Shown here: positions 14,822-24,453 of the stretch, in pieces
Numbering within the stretch: position 1 is the stretch's first letter
How the letters are laid out: each line of letters starts with the position of its first letter
Assembly: GCA_025352065.1 (NCBI GenBank)
Contig: JANXUC010000027.1
Location: forward strand, 1-47,704
DNA: 47,704 nucleotides
Origin: Acidobacteriaceae bacterium
Lineage (GTDB): Bacteria > Acidobacteriota > Terriglobia > Terriglobales > Acidobacteriaceae
Reading direction: 5' to 3'
The notes under the pieces: generated by a model
The model's input: the letters and a program-made list of their open reading frames with translations, nothing else
Told to the model about the DNA's origin: nothing
Database searches by the model: none
Translations under genes and position numbers: made by a program

Positions 14822-17800
14822 ATGCTTTTGCCTTTCGTTCGCGAAGTCTTCGCGGACGTGGAAACTTTGCCCGCTTTCCGGCGTGTTGCCTCCCATCTGC
14901 GCGAGGGCACGGGGCGGATACGTTTGTCCGGACTCACGCCCACAGCCAAGGCCATCTTTGTTGCATTGCTCCAGAAGGCTTGTCGTCGGCCTGTTCTGGT
15001 CATTGTCCCGGATAACAGGACTGTCGACGACCTCTATCCGCTGCTGCGTGCGATGGTTGAGTTGACGGGCGTGCTGGATCCGGAATCTGTGGTTGAAGTT
15101 CCAAATCGAGATGTTCTTCCATTTCAGCATCATTCCGCGCATCCAGAGATTCAGGAAGCCCGCGCGGCGGCTTTGTGGAGAATTGCGACGGGCGGCGCTT
15201 CCATCGTCATCGCGCCTCTGGCGTCTGCCGCAATGCGACTGCAGAACGCGGCATACTACGCTGACCTGGTGCGCATCGTGCGGCGCGGGGATACTGTAGA
15301 TCCGGGAAGTCTGCTGGAACATTTAAGAAGCGTCGGCTATACCGTGGCAGACATTGTCGAAATGCCCGGCGAATACGCACTGCGCGGCGGGATACTCGAT
15401 GTCTACCCTCCAGAAGCGGAAAGGCCTTTGCGGATTGAACTATTCGGCGATGAAGTTGAGTCAATTCGGAAGTTTGATCCCGCGACACAGCGGTCGGCAA
15501 CTCCAGTCGATGAAGTGAATCTACTTCCACTGACGGAAACTCCACTGACTGACAAGTTGCTCGGAGCGATTAGCACGCGGCTTTCCGGTAAGCGTATTTC
15601 TGGGCAAGAAGATGTTGTCGAGCAGGCCGTTCGCGCCGACGGCCTCACCGTTTTTCCAGGGTGGGAGCACTATGCCGCCGTTGCAGGGGTAGAACACAGT
15701 TTGCTGGATTTGCTGCCTCGAGCGCTAGTATTTCTGGATGAGCCCACGACACTGCAATCCGAACACGCGCGTTGGTGGGACAAGCTGATCGCGGTTCACG
15801 AGCAGAGTCTGATCGGGAATCTGGTGCGCCCGGAAGATCTATTCCTGGGGCCCGAAGAGTGGAGCGCGAAGATCGCTGGGTCGACTGGTGTCGAACTGGA
15901 ACACCTCGGCGTTGAAGCGGCTGGCGTTGAACATGTCAGCCTCATAACCCAGCCTGCGCCACGGTTTCACGGTACGGTCACTGCGATGTCGGAGGAAGTT
16001 CACCGCCTGACGCGAGCAGGAAACCACGTTCTCTTCGTCACGCCGAGCACCGGAGAATTGGAGCGACTGGCAGGGATTTTCGGCGAATACAATCTTCCGT
16101 TCCGTTTGGGCAGTCGTGTAAGAGCCGGAGCGGAAAACTTTTCGGAAGAGACTTCACGCTTTGCCGGAGAGAGTTACACAACCACGCTGGTGAAGGCGTA
16201 TGTTCCGGACGGCGTTCTGTTTCCGGAAGCGCATCTTGCTATTTTCGGGGCGCGGGATCTTTTCGACGAATCCGATACCGTCGCAACCCAGAGCACGCGG
16301 CGGCGCGCACGAACATCGCCGTTTCTTTCCGACTTCCGCGACCTGCAGGTGAATGACTACGTAGTTCACATTGAACACGGCATTGGGCAGTATCTCGGCT
16401 TGAAAGAAATCGACCACGGCGACGGTAATGCTGAGTACATGCAACTGGAATACGCCGACACCGCCCGACTCTATGTTCCACTCACGCGCCTGGATTTGAT
16501 TCAGAAGTTCCGTTCGTCGGAAGGTGCTAAGCCTGCGTTGAGTCATCTCGGCACCGCGACCTGGGAGAAAACAAAATCGCGCGTAAAGAAGGCCATGCAA
16601 GACATGGCCGACGAACTCATCAAACTCTACGCGCAACGCAAAATGGTGCAGGGCCACGCCTTCCCCGCCGATACGGAATGGATGAAGGAATTCGAAGAAG
16701 CTTTCGAATATAACGAGACTGACGATCAACTGATGGCGATTACCGACATCAAGCGGGATATGGAATCGTCACAACCGATGGACCGCCTGCTGTGCGGCGA
16801 TGTCGGCTATGGCAAGACAGAAGTGGCCATGCGCGCGGCGTTCAAGGCAATCAGCGATAACAAGCAGGTTGCTGTGCTCGCACCCACAACGGTGCTTGCC
16901 TTCCAACATCTGGAGACATTCAAGCAGCGTTTCGCTGCGTTTCCGACGACCGTCGATATGATCAGCGGGTTCCGCACCAGCAAACAAGTGAAAGAGACTT
17001 TGGCGAAAGTTGAGGCCGGTAAAGTCGATATCCTAATTGGAACGCATCGCCTGCTTTCGAAAGATGTGAAGTTCATGGATCTAGGGCTGCTGATAGTGGA
17101 CGAAGAGCAGCGCTTCGGCGTACGCCATAAAGAGCGCCTGAAGCAGATGCGCAAAGAAGTGGATGTCTTAACTATGTCGGCAACACCAATTCCGCGTACG
17201 CTCCATATGTCCATGGTGGGACTCCGCGACATGAGCGTGATTGAGACGCCTCCGAAAGATCGCATCGCGATTCAGACAGTAGTGGCTTCGTGGGACAATA
17301 CTTTGATTCAATCCGCGATGGAACAGGAAATGGAACGCGGCGGCCAGGTTTATTTCGTCCACAACCGGGTGGAAACGATTTGGGAAATTGCGGCCAAATT
17401 GCAAGCTTTGGTGCCCCAGGCGCGGATTCTGGTGGGCCACGGACAAATGTCCGAAGGCGAACTGGAAAAGGTAATGCTGAAGTTCATGCACCACGAAGCC
17501 GACATCCTGGTGGCGACGACGATCATCGAAAACGGCCTGGATATTCCACTCTGCAATACCATTTTGATCAACCGCGCGGATCGTTTGGGCCTCTCCGAAC
17601 TTTATCAACTGCGCGGTCGCGTGGGCCGCTCGAATCGTCGCGCTTACGCGTATCTGATGGTTCCGCAAGATACGGAACTCACGCCGCTGGCTCGGCGGCG
17701 TCTGGCGGCGCTTAAGGAATTTTCCGACCTGGGGGCAGGCTTCAAGCTCGCGGCCCTTGATCTCGAGCTACGCGGCGCGGGCAATCTTCTGGGCGGCCAG

Positions 17801-18367
17801 CAGAGCGGCCAAATCGAGGCCGTCGGCTTTGAGCTTTACACCTCCATGCTGGAGCGCACCATTCGCGAAATGCGTGGCGAAGCGGCACCCGAAGAAGCTG
17901 AAATCCAACTCAATCTCGGTCTAAACATTCGTATCCCCAACAACTATATTCCGGAGGAGAATCAACGGCTCCGTATGTATAAACGCGTGGCCGGGGTGCA
18001 GGGCGAACCACAACTCAACGAAGCCCGCGCTGAGATGCAAGACCGTTACGGGCCTCTACCTGCCGCTGTACAAAGCCTGGTGGACTATGCGACGCTACGC
18101 TTGCTCTGTCAGCGCGTGGGTGCCAATGCCATTGAGCGCAAGCGCGACCAGTTCAACATTCGATTCCATCAGCACGCCAAGATTGATCCGGGAAAACTGG
18201 CGCGTTTTGTGGCCACGCGTAAAGGCGCGCAGTTCACCCCATCTGGAGTCCTGAAGTTTTTCTTGAAAGCCAGCGGTGCCGCCGAGGTGCTACCGGAACT
18301 ACATGCGCTTCTAACAGGACTATCGGTAGGGCAGGAAGCTGCGGTCGAAGAGGCCAAGCCAGCATAA
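14822..18367 (+). CDS. mfd: Transcription-repair coupling factor
   Basis: 1181-residue ATP-dependent translocase that removes stalled RNA polymerase and recruits UvrA. Domains in order: UvrB-like N-terminus (GGASIVIAP, GEYALRGGILDVYP), an RNA polymerase-interacting CarD-like region near 510-560 (DYVVHIEHGIGQYLGL), then helicase motifs: Walker A GDVGYGKTEVA (about 658-668), DEEQRFG (about 760), SATPIPRTLHMS and motif VI QLRGRVGRSNRRAYA (about 929-943), and a C-terminal TRCF domain. Length is standard. It starts at ATG 14822 without an obvious ribosome site. Confidence 0.97.
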   Translation: MLLPFVREVFADVETLPAFRRVASHLREGTGRIRLSGLTPTAKAIFVALLQKACRRPVLVIVPDNRTVDDLYPLLRAMVELTGVLDPESVVEVPNRDVLPFQHHSAHPEIQEARAAALWRIATGGASIVIAPLASAAMRLQNAAYYADLVRIVRRGDTVDPGSLLEHLRSVGYTVADIVEMPGEYALRGGILDVYPPEAERPLRIELFGDEVESIRKFDPATQRSATPVDEVNLLPLTETPLTDKLLGAISTRLSGKRISGQEDVVEQAVRADGLTVFPGWEHYAAVAGVEHSLLDLLPRALVFLDEPTTLQSEHARWWDKLIAVHEQSLIGNLVRPEDLFLGPEEWSAKIAGSTGVELEHLGVEAAGVEHVSLITQPAPRFHGTVTAMSEEVHRLTRAGNHVLFVTPSTGELERLAGIFGEYNLPFRLGSRVRAGAENFSEETSRFAGESYTTTLVKAYVPDGVLFPEAHLAIFGARDLFDESDTVATQSTRRRARTSPFLSDFRDLQVNDYVVHIEHGIGQYLGLKEIDHGDGNAEYMQLEYADTARLYVPLTRLDLIQKFRSSEGAKPALSHLGTATWEKTKSRVKKAMQDMADELIKLYAQRKMVQGHAFPADTEWMKEFEEAFEYNETDDQLMAITDIKRDMESSQPMDRLLCGDVGYGKTEVAMRAAFKAISDNKQVAVLAPTTVLAFQHLETFKQRFAAFPTTVDMISGFRTSKQVKETLAKVEAGKVDILIGTHRLLSKDVKFMDLGLLIVDEEQRFGVRHKERLKQMRKEVDVLTMSATPIPRTLHMSMVGLRDMSVIETPPKDRIAIQTVVASWDNTLIQSAMEQEMERGGQVYFVHNRVETIWEIAAKLQALVPQARILVGHGQMSEGELEKVMLKFMHHEADILVATTIIENGLDIPLCNTILINRADRLGLSELYQLRGRVGRSNRRAYAYLMVPQDTELTPLARRRLAALKEFSDLGAGFKLAALDLELRGAGNLLGGQQSGQIEAVGFELYTSMLERTIREMRGEAAPEEAEIQLNLGLNIRIPNNYIPEENQRLRMYKRVAGVQGEPQLNEARAEMQDRYGPLPAAVQSLVDYATLRLLCQRVGANAIERKRDQFNIRFHQHAKIDPGKLARFVATRKGAQFTPSGVLKFFLKASGAAEVLPELHALLTGLSVGQEAAVEEAKPA

Positions 18368-18432
18368 CCACCTCTGTGGTACGTTACACAATTGCGCCCC
18401 AAGCAGGGGTCAGTTGTTGAAGGAAAGCTCCT

Positions 18433-19314
18433 ATGAAGATGAAAGTCCGTAAAGCCGTTTTCCCTGCAGCAGGATTAGGCACGCGCTTCCTTCCGGCCAC
18501 GAAAGCGCAGCCGAAAGAAATGTTGCCTATCGTCGACAAGCCCATCATCCAATATGGCGTGGAAGAGGCGCTGGCCGCGGGATGCGACCAGATCATCATC
18601 ATCACCGGACGCGGCAAGGCCGCCATCGAAGATCATTTTGACGTGAGCTATGAGCTCGAAAGAATTCTGGAAGACCGCGGCAAATCTGATTTGCTCAAAA
18701 TTGTGAAACAGATTTCGGACATGATCCACGTCGCCTACGTGCGCCAGAAAGAGGCGCTCGGCCTGGGTCACGCGGTTTTGATGGCCCGCGAACTGATTGG
18801 CAACGAGCCTTTCGCGGTGATTCTCGCCGACGACGTAATCGACGCTCCCAAACCCTGCCTCAAGCAAATGGTGGAGGTGTTCGAAGAAACGCAGGAATCG
18901 GTCATTGCCACGCAGGTCGTCGAGGGCCCAGCCATTTCATCCTATGGCGTTCTCGACGTGAAACCGCCGGATGGACGCTTTGGCGGGCGACTTTCCGAAA
19001 TCAGAAACATGGTGGAAAAGCCAAAGCTCGAAGAAGCCCCCTCCAAGCAAGCCATCATAGGTCGCTATATCCTGACGCCCGCCATCTTCGACGTATTAGA
19101 AAAGACCAAGCCCGGTGCTGGCGGGGAACTGCAACTCACCGACGCCATGCGCAATCTTCTGCAACAGCAGCACATGTGGGCCTATGTCTATGAAGGAAAG
19201 CGCTATGACGCTGGAGATAAACTTGGCTTTTTGAAAGCCACCGTTGAATTCGCGCTGCAGCGCCCCGACTTGGGCGGGCCATTTCGTGAATATTTGAAAA
19301 AATTGGAGCTGTAG
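18433..19314 (+). CDS. galU: UTP-glucose-1-phosphate uridylyltransferase
   Basis: 293-residue nucleotidyltransferase making UDP-glucose for envelope polysaccharides and trehalose or glycogen metabolism. The N-terminal signature AAGLGTRFLPATKAQPKEML is followed by IVDKPIIQYGVEEALAAG, the metal-binding VILADDVID, VEKP and GGELQLTDAM. Length is typical. It begins 65 nt after mfd with AGGAAAG upstream of the ATG, and may share the mfd transcript or have its own promoter. Confidence 0.96.
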   Translation: MKMKVRKAVFPAAGLGTRFLPATKAQPKEMLPIVDKPIIQYGVEEALAAGCDQIIIITGRGKAAIEDHFDVSYELERILEDRGKSDLLKIVKQISDMIHVAYVRQKEALGLGHAVLMARELIGNEPFAVILADDVIDAPKPCLKQMVEVFEETQESVIATQVVEGPAISSYGVLDVKPPDGRFGGRLSEIRNMVEKPKLEEAPSKQAIIGRYILTPAIFDVLEKTKPGAGGELQLTDAMRNLLQQQHMWAYVYEGKRYDAGDKLGFLKATVEFALQRPDLGGPFREYLKKLEL

Positions 19315-19460
19315 GGAGGGGTCTTTCTCGAAAAATGGCGCTGTCTTCTTGCTGGAAACAAAAGGTTTTATTGGGACAGGTACTATTGGCAGTTGCAAAC
19401 AAAGGCCCGGCTCATGTGCGGTTATCATTGAAGTAACGACTCCCCGGCGTAAGCCGGTTT

Positions 19461-19490
19461 GGGCAATCTATATGATTGCCCTTCATTTTT
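19461..19490 (+). terminator. Rho-independent terminator downstream of galU
   Basis: An 8-bp perfect stem GGGCAATC (19461-19468) / GATTGCCC (19474-19481) with loop TATAT is followed by TTCATTTTT. It lies about 150 nt after the galU stop and ahead of the decayed NYN gene. Confidence 0.65.
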
Positions 19491-19526
19491 ATGTCTGGAA
19501 ACCCCGTCCCAATCCCGAGTAGTTAA

Positions 19527-20148
19527 CGGGTCATTGTTTACATCGATGGCTTCAATCTGTATTACGGTGTGCTCAAGTTCACCAGAGACAAGTGGCTCGA
19601 CATCGCGCGCTATTTTGAGCTACTTCGCCTTCATGACTCCATACAAAGAATTAGATATTTCACGGCGCTTTCCTCCGACGGGAAAAGCCAAGATCAACTC
19701 ACGTATCTGAAAGCACTTGAGACCCGGCCGATGGTAAACACAATATTGGGCCGCTATTAAGAAAAAGTCAGTGAAGTGTCTCGTCCAAACTTGCAGCGTC
19801 ATTCAAAAGGATAGAATTTTTAAATCTCAGGAAGAGAAGCGAACGACGTTAACATCGCGGTCTCGATGCTGGACGACACATATCAGAATTTATGCGACCA
19901 CTTAATCGTAGTGAGCGGTGACTCGGATTTGGTTCCCGCTGTGAATATGGTTAAAAGATAGGTTTCCGTCTAAGGAAGTGACGGTTTATGTGCCGTCGCG
20001 AAGCCCGGTTCGAGGCGCGGCAGTTGAATTGCGAGCCGCCGCTGATAAGCATCGCGACCTGCCCCTCAATCTTCTAAAAATAGCCCAACTTCCTGCTTCA
20101 GTTCCAGACGGCTCCGGCGGTTTTATAGTCAAGCCCGCCACTTGGTAG
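19527..20148 (+). pseudogene. Decayed NYN/LabA-like PIN-domain gene
   Basis: The first segment reads VYIDGFNLYYGVLKFTRDKW onward to a stop at 19760. After frame changes it continues as KSQEEKRTDVNIAVSMLDD and LIVVSGDSDLVPAVNMVKR, then after another frame change VTVYVPSRSPVRGAAVEL, ending at TAG 20146-20148. The three acidic motifs (VYIDGFN, DVNIAVSMLDD, VVSGDSDL) are the signature of NYN-domain (PIN-like) ribonucleases. The start codon is lost (a TAA precedes VYID) and at least two frameshifts are needed, so it is a dead gene. NYN proteins are often RNA-processing or defence nucleases. Confidence 0.85.
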
Positions 20149-20167
20149 ATTTTTCGGACCGCCTTAG

Positions 20168-20698
20168 CTAACCTCGCAGCGATTTCTGCAGTTTTTTAGA
20201 TTTTTCGACAACGCCTTCGGCTAACTTTTCTTTGTGTGCCTTCAGTTTCTTGGCCACACCCGAGTCCGCCAGCCCAATTATCTGCGCGGCCAGGATTCCT
20301 GCATTGGTAGCTCCCGGTTTGCCAATTGCTACCGTTGCCACGGGAATTCCAGCGGGCATTTGCACCGTCGCCAGCAGAGAATCCATCCCCTGCAAGCAGG
20401 TCGACGGAATTGGAACACCAATCACGGGCAGGATTGTGTGCGCCGCAATCACTCCAGCCAAATGCGCCGCTCCCCCCGCGCCAGCGATAATCACGCGAAT
20501 GCCGCGCCCAGCGGCCTTGCGCGCAAAATCAGCCGTCCTATCCGGCGAACGGTGCGCCGAAGTAACATCCATCTCATATGCGATCCCGAAATCTTCCAGC
20601 GCCTTGCCAGCCTCGCGCATGATTTCGAGATCGGAATCGCTGCCCATCACAATCGATACCAAATGTTTGCCCATATTCGAAAGTTCTTCCTTTTCCAA
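20168..20698 (-). CDS. purE: N5-carboxyaminoimidazole ribonucleotide mutase
   Basis: Purine biosynthesis step converting N5-CAIR to CAIR. 176 residues from the ATG at 20698, two nt after purD; Met9 at 20674 (MGKHLVSIVMGSDSD) is an alternative start nearer the conserved domain. Signatures: MGSDSDLEIM, DVTSAHRSPDRT, IAGAGGAAHLAGVIAAHT and GVPIPSTCLQGMDSLLATVQMP. The lysine-rich C-terminal extension (KKLKAHKEKLAEGVVEKSKK) is common. Order is purD-purE; no purK was seen in the window. Confidence 0.95.
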   Translation of the reverse strand: MEKEELSNMGKHLVSIVMGSDSDLEIMREAGKALEDFGIAYEMDVTSAHRSPDRTADFARKAAGRGIRVIIAGAGGAAHLAGVIAAHTILPVIGVPIPSTCLQGMDSLLATVQMPAGIPVATVAIGKPGATNAGILAAQIIGLADSGVAKKLKAHKEKLAEGVVEKSKKLQKSLRG

Positions 20699-20700
20699 CT

Positions 20701-21972
20701 CTACTTCTTCAAAGATCGCGCGCCAATATCTTTACGGTAGTGCATACCCTCAAATCCAATCTTCGCCACTGCTTCGTAGGCACGCGATAATGCCGCTGGA
20801 AGGTCGGCTCCACGCGCGGTAACTCCCAATACACGCCCACCAGCCGTGTAAAACCCACCGTCGCGGTGCGTCGTCCCTGCATGGAAGACTTTCACGCCAG
20901 TAATCTTCGCGGCACCTTCCAAACCAAGAATTTCCACCCCGGAATCGTACGTCCCCGGATATCCGCCGGAAGCCAGCACCACACAAACGGAAGCATCCGA
21001 CGACCACTTAAAGTCCCCATCACTCACGCGCCCATCGATGGACGCCTCCATAGCGTCGATCAAATCACTTTCCAGACGCATCAGAATCGGCTGCGTTTCG
21101 GGATCGCCAAATCGGCAGTTAAATTCCAGCACCATCGGGCCGCGCGCCGTCATCATCAAACCGCAGTAGAGGATTCCGCGATACTGCATACCTTCTTCGC
21201 GCATGCCCGCGACCACCGGCTTCGCAATGTGTGTCACCAGCCAATCACGCATCGGAGCATCCACGAGAGAGGCAATCGAATAAGCGCCCATACCACCTGT
21301 GTTTGGCCCCGTATCGCCATCGCCCACGCGTTTGTGATCCTGCGCCGCCACCAACGGAGCGACGCGTTCGCCGTCACTGATCAGTAGAAAAGAAAGCTCT
21401 TCCCCATCCAGAAATTCTTCCAGCACTATGCGCTGACCAGCCTCGCCCAGCATTTTTCCGCTTAGCATTTCTGCCGCAAACAGCGCCGCTTCTTCTTTAG
21501 TCTTGGCAATCACCACGCCTTTGCCAGCGGCCAAGCCATCCGCCTTCACAACGATTGGTGCATGAAAATGCGGCAGCGCCTCGCGCACCTCGTCAACACT
21601 CACACAAATCGCATAGTGGGCCGTGGGAATGTGATGCCGCTGCATAAATTGCTTCGCGAAACTCTTACTCGACTCCAGTTGCGCCGCCGCTTGCGTGGGC
21701 CCAAAAATTCGCCAGCCACGCCGCGTGAATTCATCCACCACGCCAACCGTCAACGGAAGTTCCGGGCCCACAATGGTGAGGTCGGGTTGCAAGCGGTTCG
21801 CCAGCGCCACCATGGAATCCAGGCTCTTCAGGTCCACATCCGCACACTCAGCATCCTGGCAAATTCCGCCGTTGCCCGGAGCGCAATAGAGCTTCGTCAA
21901 ACGCGGCGACTGCCGCAGCTTCCACACCAAAGCATGCTCGCGCCCGCCACTGCCTAAGACTAAGACCTTCAT
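20701..21972 (-). CDS. purD: Phosphoribosylamine-glycine ligase
   Basis: 423-residue ATP-grasp enzyme forming GAR in purine synthesis. The N-terminus MKVLVLGSGGREHAL is diagnostic; other motifs are PIVVKADGLAAGKGVVIA (ATP-grasp lysines, about 139-156), EEFLDGEELSFL, DHKRVGDGDTGPNTGGMGAYS and LEFNCRFGDPETQ. Full length. First gene of a purD-purE unit on the minus strand, divergent from the mntR-like regulator. Confidence 0.97.
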   Translation of the reverse strand: MKVLVLGSGGREHALVWKLRQSPRLTKLYCAPGNGGICQDAECADVDLKSLDSMVALANRLQPDLTIVGPELPLTVGVVDEFTRRGWRIFGPTQAAAQLESSKSFAKQFMQRHHIPTAHYAICVSVDEVREALPHFHAPIVVKADGLAAGKGVVIAKTKEEAALFAAEMLSGKMLGEAGQRIVLEEFLDGEELSFLLISDGERVAPLVAAQDHKRVGDGDTGPNTGGMGAYSIASLVDAPMRDWLVTHIAKPVVAGMREEGMQYRGILYCGLMMTARGPMVLEFNCRFGDPETQPILMRLESDLIDAMEASIDGRVSDGDFKWSSDASVCVVLASGGYPGTYDSGVEILGLEGAAKITGVKVFHAGTTHRDGGFYTAGGRVLGVTARGADLPAALSRAYEAVAKIGFEGMHYRKDIGARSLKK

Positions 21973-22086
21973 AAGTTTGAAGATCTAAGGTTAGGAGCAG
22001 CCGCGAATGATGTCAAACGTCGAGGACGAAACAGAGCGCTTGCATCGCCAATCATCACTTTCAATGCGATCATCAGCGGAGCATCT

Positions 22087-22092
22087 TATAAT
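22087..22092 (+). promoter_or_regulatory. -10 element for the mntR-like gene
   Basis: A perfect TATAAT ends 9 nt before the GTG start at 22102. No Shine-Dalgarno sequence fits in between, so the transcript is probably leaderless. No convincing -35 sequence was seen at normal spacing. Confidence 0.5.
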
Positions 22093-22101
22093 TGCTCCTA
22101 C

Positions 22102-22824
22102 GTGATCACCGTATCCAAAGAGGACTACCTAAAAGCCATCCTCGAAGCCGAGAGCGAGGGCGAGACCGTCATCTCCGCCGCGCTGGCGCACTGGCTAAAA
22201 GTTTCCCCGCCCGCCGTGACCATGGCACTCCGCCGCTTGAAGAAAGACGCTCTCGTGCGTGTAGAAAGCGGTGGCAGAGTCCGGCTCACACCTGCAGGGC
22301 AACGTATCGCGCGCAAGCTCACGCAGCGTCATCACCTGATCGAACGCATGCTTTCCGAAGTCTTTGGCATGGATTGGTGGCGAGTGCATGATGAAGCCGA
22401 GCGGCTGGAACACGCGGTCTCTCCTGCTTTTGAGAACTTGCTGCTGGCAAAACTCGGTCGCGATCACGCCTGCCCGCATGGTAATTTGAGTGAGATGGAG
22501 AGTCCCACCAGTCGCCGCCGCAGAGGCCTTGTTTTGTTGGCGGAAGCTGATGTCGCGAAGGGTTATTTGGTCAGCGGAGTCTACGAGCGCGACCGCAATC
22601 TGCTGGAGTTTCTGGAAGCCCGCGGAATACGCCCCGGAGCGGAGCTGCGACTCGTAACGCGCAACTATGACCAAACCTTGAGCCTGATCACGCAAACCGG
22701 CAAAGTCAACCTTGGCGTTCCAGCCGCAGAAAGGGTCTGGGTAGAGCCGTCCCTTGCAATCGGCAATAGCCCGACTAAAAACTCCAGAGCTAAGCCCGCC
22801 TTCAAGCCTTCCCGAACCGCATAG
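22102..22824 (+). CDS. mntR: DtxR/MntR-family metal-dependent repressor
   Basis: 240-residue regulator with GTG start. Winged helix at 1-65 (SKEDYLKAILEA, SPPAVTMALRRL), metal-binding and dimerisation region with HHLIERML and DEAERLEHAVS, the family motif CPHG (in HACPHGNL), and a C-terminal FeoA/SH3-like domain (about 140-220). In this family Mn2+ or Fe2+ binding triggers DNA binding. The gene directly downstream in the same orientation is an Nramp Mn2+ transporter, so manganese sensing is most likely. The lysine-rich tail is not conserved-looking. Confidence 0.88.
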   Translation: MITVSKEDYLKAILEAESEGETVISAALAHWLKVSPPAVTMALRRLKKDALVRVESGGRVRLTPAGQRIARKLTQRHHLIERMLSEVFGMDWWRVHDEAERLEHAVSPAFENLLLAKLGRDHACPHGNLSEMESPTSRRRRGLVLLAEADVAKGYLVSGVYERDRNLLEFLEARGIRPGAELRLVTRNYDQTLSLITQTGKVNLGVPAAERVWVEPSLAIGNSPTKNSRAKPAFKPSRTA

Positions 22825-22896
22825 TTTCGCCGCTCTTCGCCGCCTGCGGAAGTTCGCCCTTATGCCCTCGTCTCTTAGCTTCGTATCCAAACGTAG

Positions 22897-22912
22897 ATTA
22901 ACTATAGTTTAT
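22897..22912 (+). promoter_or_regulatory. Candidate MntR operator at the mntH promoter
   Basis: ATTAACTATAGTTTAT is a near-perfect 16-bp palindrome (one mismatched pair). It overlaps the -35 region of a GATAAT -10 element (22931-22936) that ends 11 nt before the mntH ATG. A palindrome over the promoter of a manganese transporter, next to a DtxR-family gene, is the expected operator position. Confidence 0.5.
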
Positions 22913-22947
22913 TGTTTGGTGTATGCTAGGGATAATCCTGATCTGCT

Positions 22948-24294
22948 ATGCCAAACGAGTTATCGCAAGATCGAGCGCACCTGTCGACTCTGCGCCTTAG
23001 CCTGCCCGAGGTGCACAGCTCGCTGGCCGTGCCTCACAATGGCCCGTTTTGGCGCAGTCTGTTGGCGTTCGCCGGACCTGGCTTTCTTGTGGCTGTCGGG
23101 TATATGGACCCCGGCAACTGGGCGACCGACCTCGCTGGAGGCTCGCGCTACAACTATTCCCTGCTTTCCGTAATCCTTCTTTCCAATCTCATTGCCGTTC
23201 TTCTACAGGCCCTATGCGTCAGACTCGGCGTCGTTACCGGGCGCGATCTCGCACAGCAATGCAGAGAATCCTACAGTCGACCAGTTTCGTTCGGTCTCTG
23301 GATCGTCGCCGAAACCGCCATTGCCGCTTGCGATCTGGCGGAGGTCATCGGCTCCGCTATCGCTCTCAACCTGCTTTTCCACATCCCTTTGATCTGGGGA
23401 GTCTGCATTACCGCGCTCGACGTTCTACTGATTCTGTTCTTGCAACAGAAAGGCTTCCGGTACATCGAGGCTCTAGTCTTCGCGCTTATCGGAGTGATCG
23501 GCGTTTGTTTCGGGCTCGAAGTCCTGTTCTCGCACCCCAACTGGCTCGGCATCGCGCACGGACTCGTCCCCGACCCGCAGATCGTTCGCGACCCAACCAT
23601 GCTCTACATCGCGATCAGCATCCTCGGCGCAACAGTCATGCCGCACAATCTCTATCTGCATTCCGCGATCGTGCAGACTCGCAGCTTCCAACGCACGCGC
23701 GATGGCATGAAGCAAGCCATCCGCTACTCAACGATTGATTCCACCGTCGCTCTAACCTTTGCGCTCTTCGTCAATGCCGCCATCCTGATTGTTTCCGCCG
23801 CCACATTCTTCCGCTCCGGCCATAGTGAAGTTGCCGAAATCCAGCAAGCCCATCACCTTCTAACGCCCCTATTAGGCGTTACCGGCGCCAGCACGATCTT
23901 CGCGCTCGCCCTTCTCGCCTCCGGACAAAACTCCACTCTCACCGGCACACTCGCTGGACAAGTTGTCATGGAGGGCTTTCTTGATCTCCAGCTCAAGCCC
24001 TGGCTCCGACGCCTCATCACCCGCGCCCTCGCGATCATTCCAGCCGTCATCGTCACCGCCATCTCCGGAGAGAGCGGCACCGCCAAATTGCTGCTTCTCA
24101 GCCAAGTCATCCTCAGCATGCAACTCAGCTTCGCCGTATTTCCTCTAGTCCAGTTCACCAGCGACAAAACTAAAATGGGCGACTTCGTAAACGCATCCTG
24201 GCTGAAGGTCCTGTCTTGGTCTGTTGCTTTGCTGATTGCGGGCCTAAACGTCTGGCTACTGTACAAAGTTTTTCAGTCATCCGGTACTAGATAA
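22948..24294 (+). CDS. mntH: Nramp-family Mn2+/metal transporter
   Basis: 448-residue inner-membrane proton-coupled divalent metal importer with about 11 membrane helices. The metal-site motif DPGN is present in GYMDPGNWATDLAGG (helix 1) and the helix 6 motif MPHN in VMPHNLYLHSAIVQ, both needed for Mn2+ binding. The N-terminal 30 residues are cytosolic and variable. No Shine-Dalgarno sequence; the -10 element GATAAT is 11 nt upstream. It lies 123 nt after the mntR-like repressor, which probably controls it. Confidence 0.95.
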   Translation: MPNELSQDRAHLSTLRLSLPEVHSSLAVPHNGPFWRSLLAFAGPGFLVAVGYMDPGNWATDLAGGSRYNYSLLSVILLSNLIAVLLQALCVRLGVVTGRDLAQQCRESYSRPVSFGLWIVAETAIAACDLAEVIGSAIALNLLFHIPLIWGVCITALDVLLILFLQQKGFRYIEALVFALIGVIGVCFGLEVLFSHPNWLGIAHGLVPDPQIVRDPTMLYIAISILGATVMPHNLYLHSAIVQTRSFQRTRDGMKQAIRYSTIDSTVALTFALFVNAAILIVSAATFFRSGHSEVAEIQQAHHLLTPLLGVTGASTIFALALLASGQNSTLTGTLAGQVVMEGFLDLQLKPWLRRLITRALAIIPAVIVTAISGESGTAKLLLLSQVILSMQLSFAVFPLVQFTSDKTKMGDFVNASWLKVLSWSVALLIAGLNVWLLYKVFQSSGTR

Positions 24295-24453
24295 AGTCGT
24301 GTAACGAGATTTTTATTGAATACCGCCTTGACACGGCAGCGCCTCTGGAGTCAAAGTCGCGTTCTCTTCCCCCTTCTGTACATCGCCCATTTGCAAATTG
24401 CAAGTTCGACCGCACGCGACAATTTGCAGGCGATTGCTGTTGGAGATTTACCC

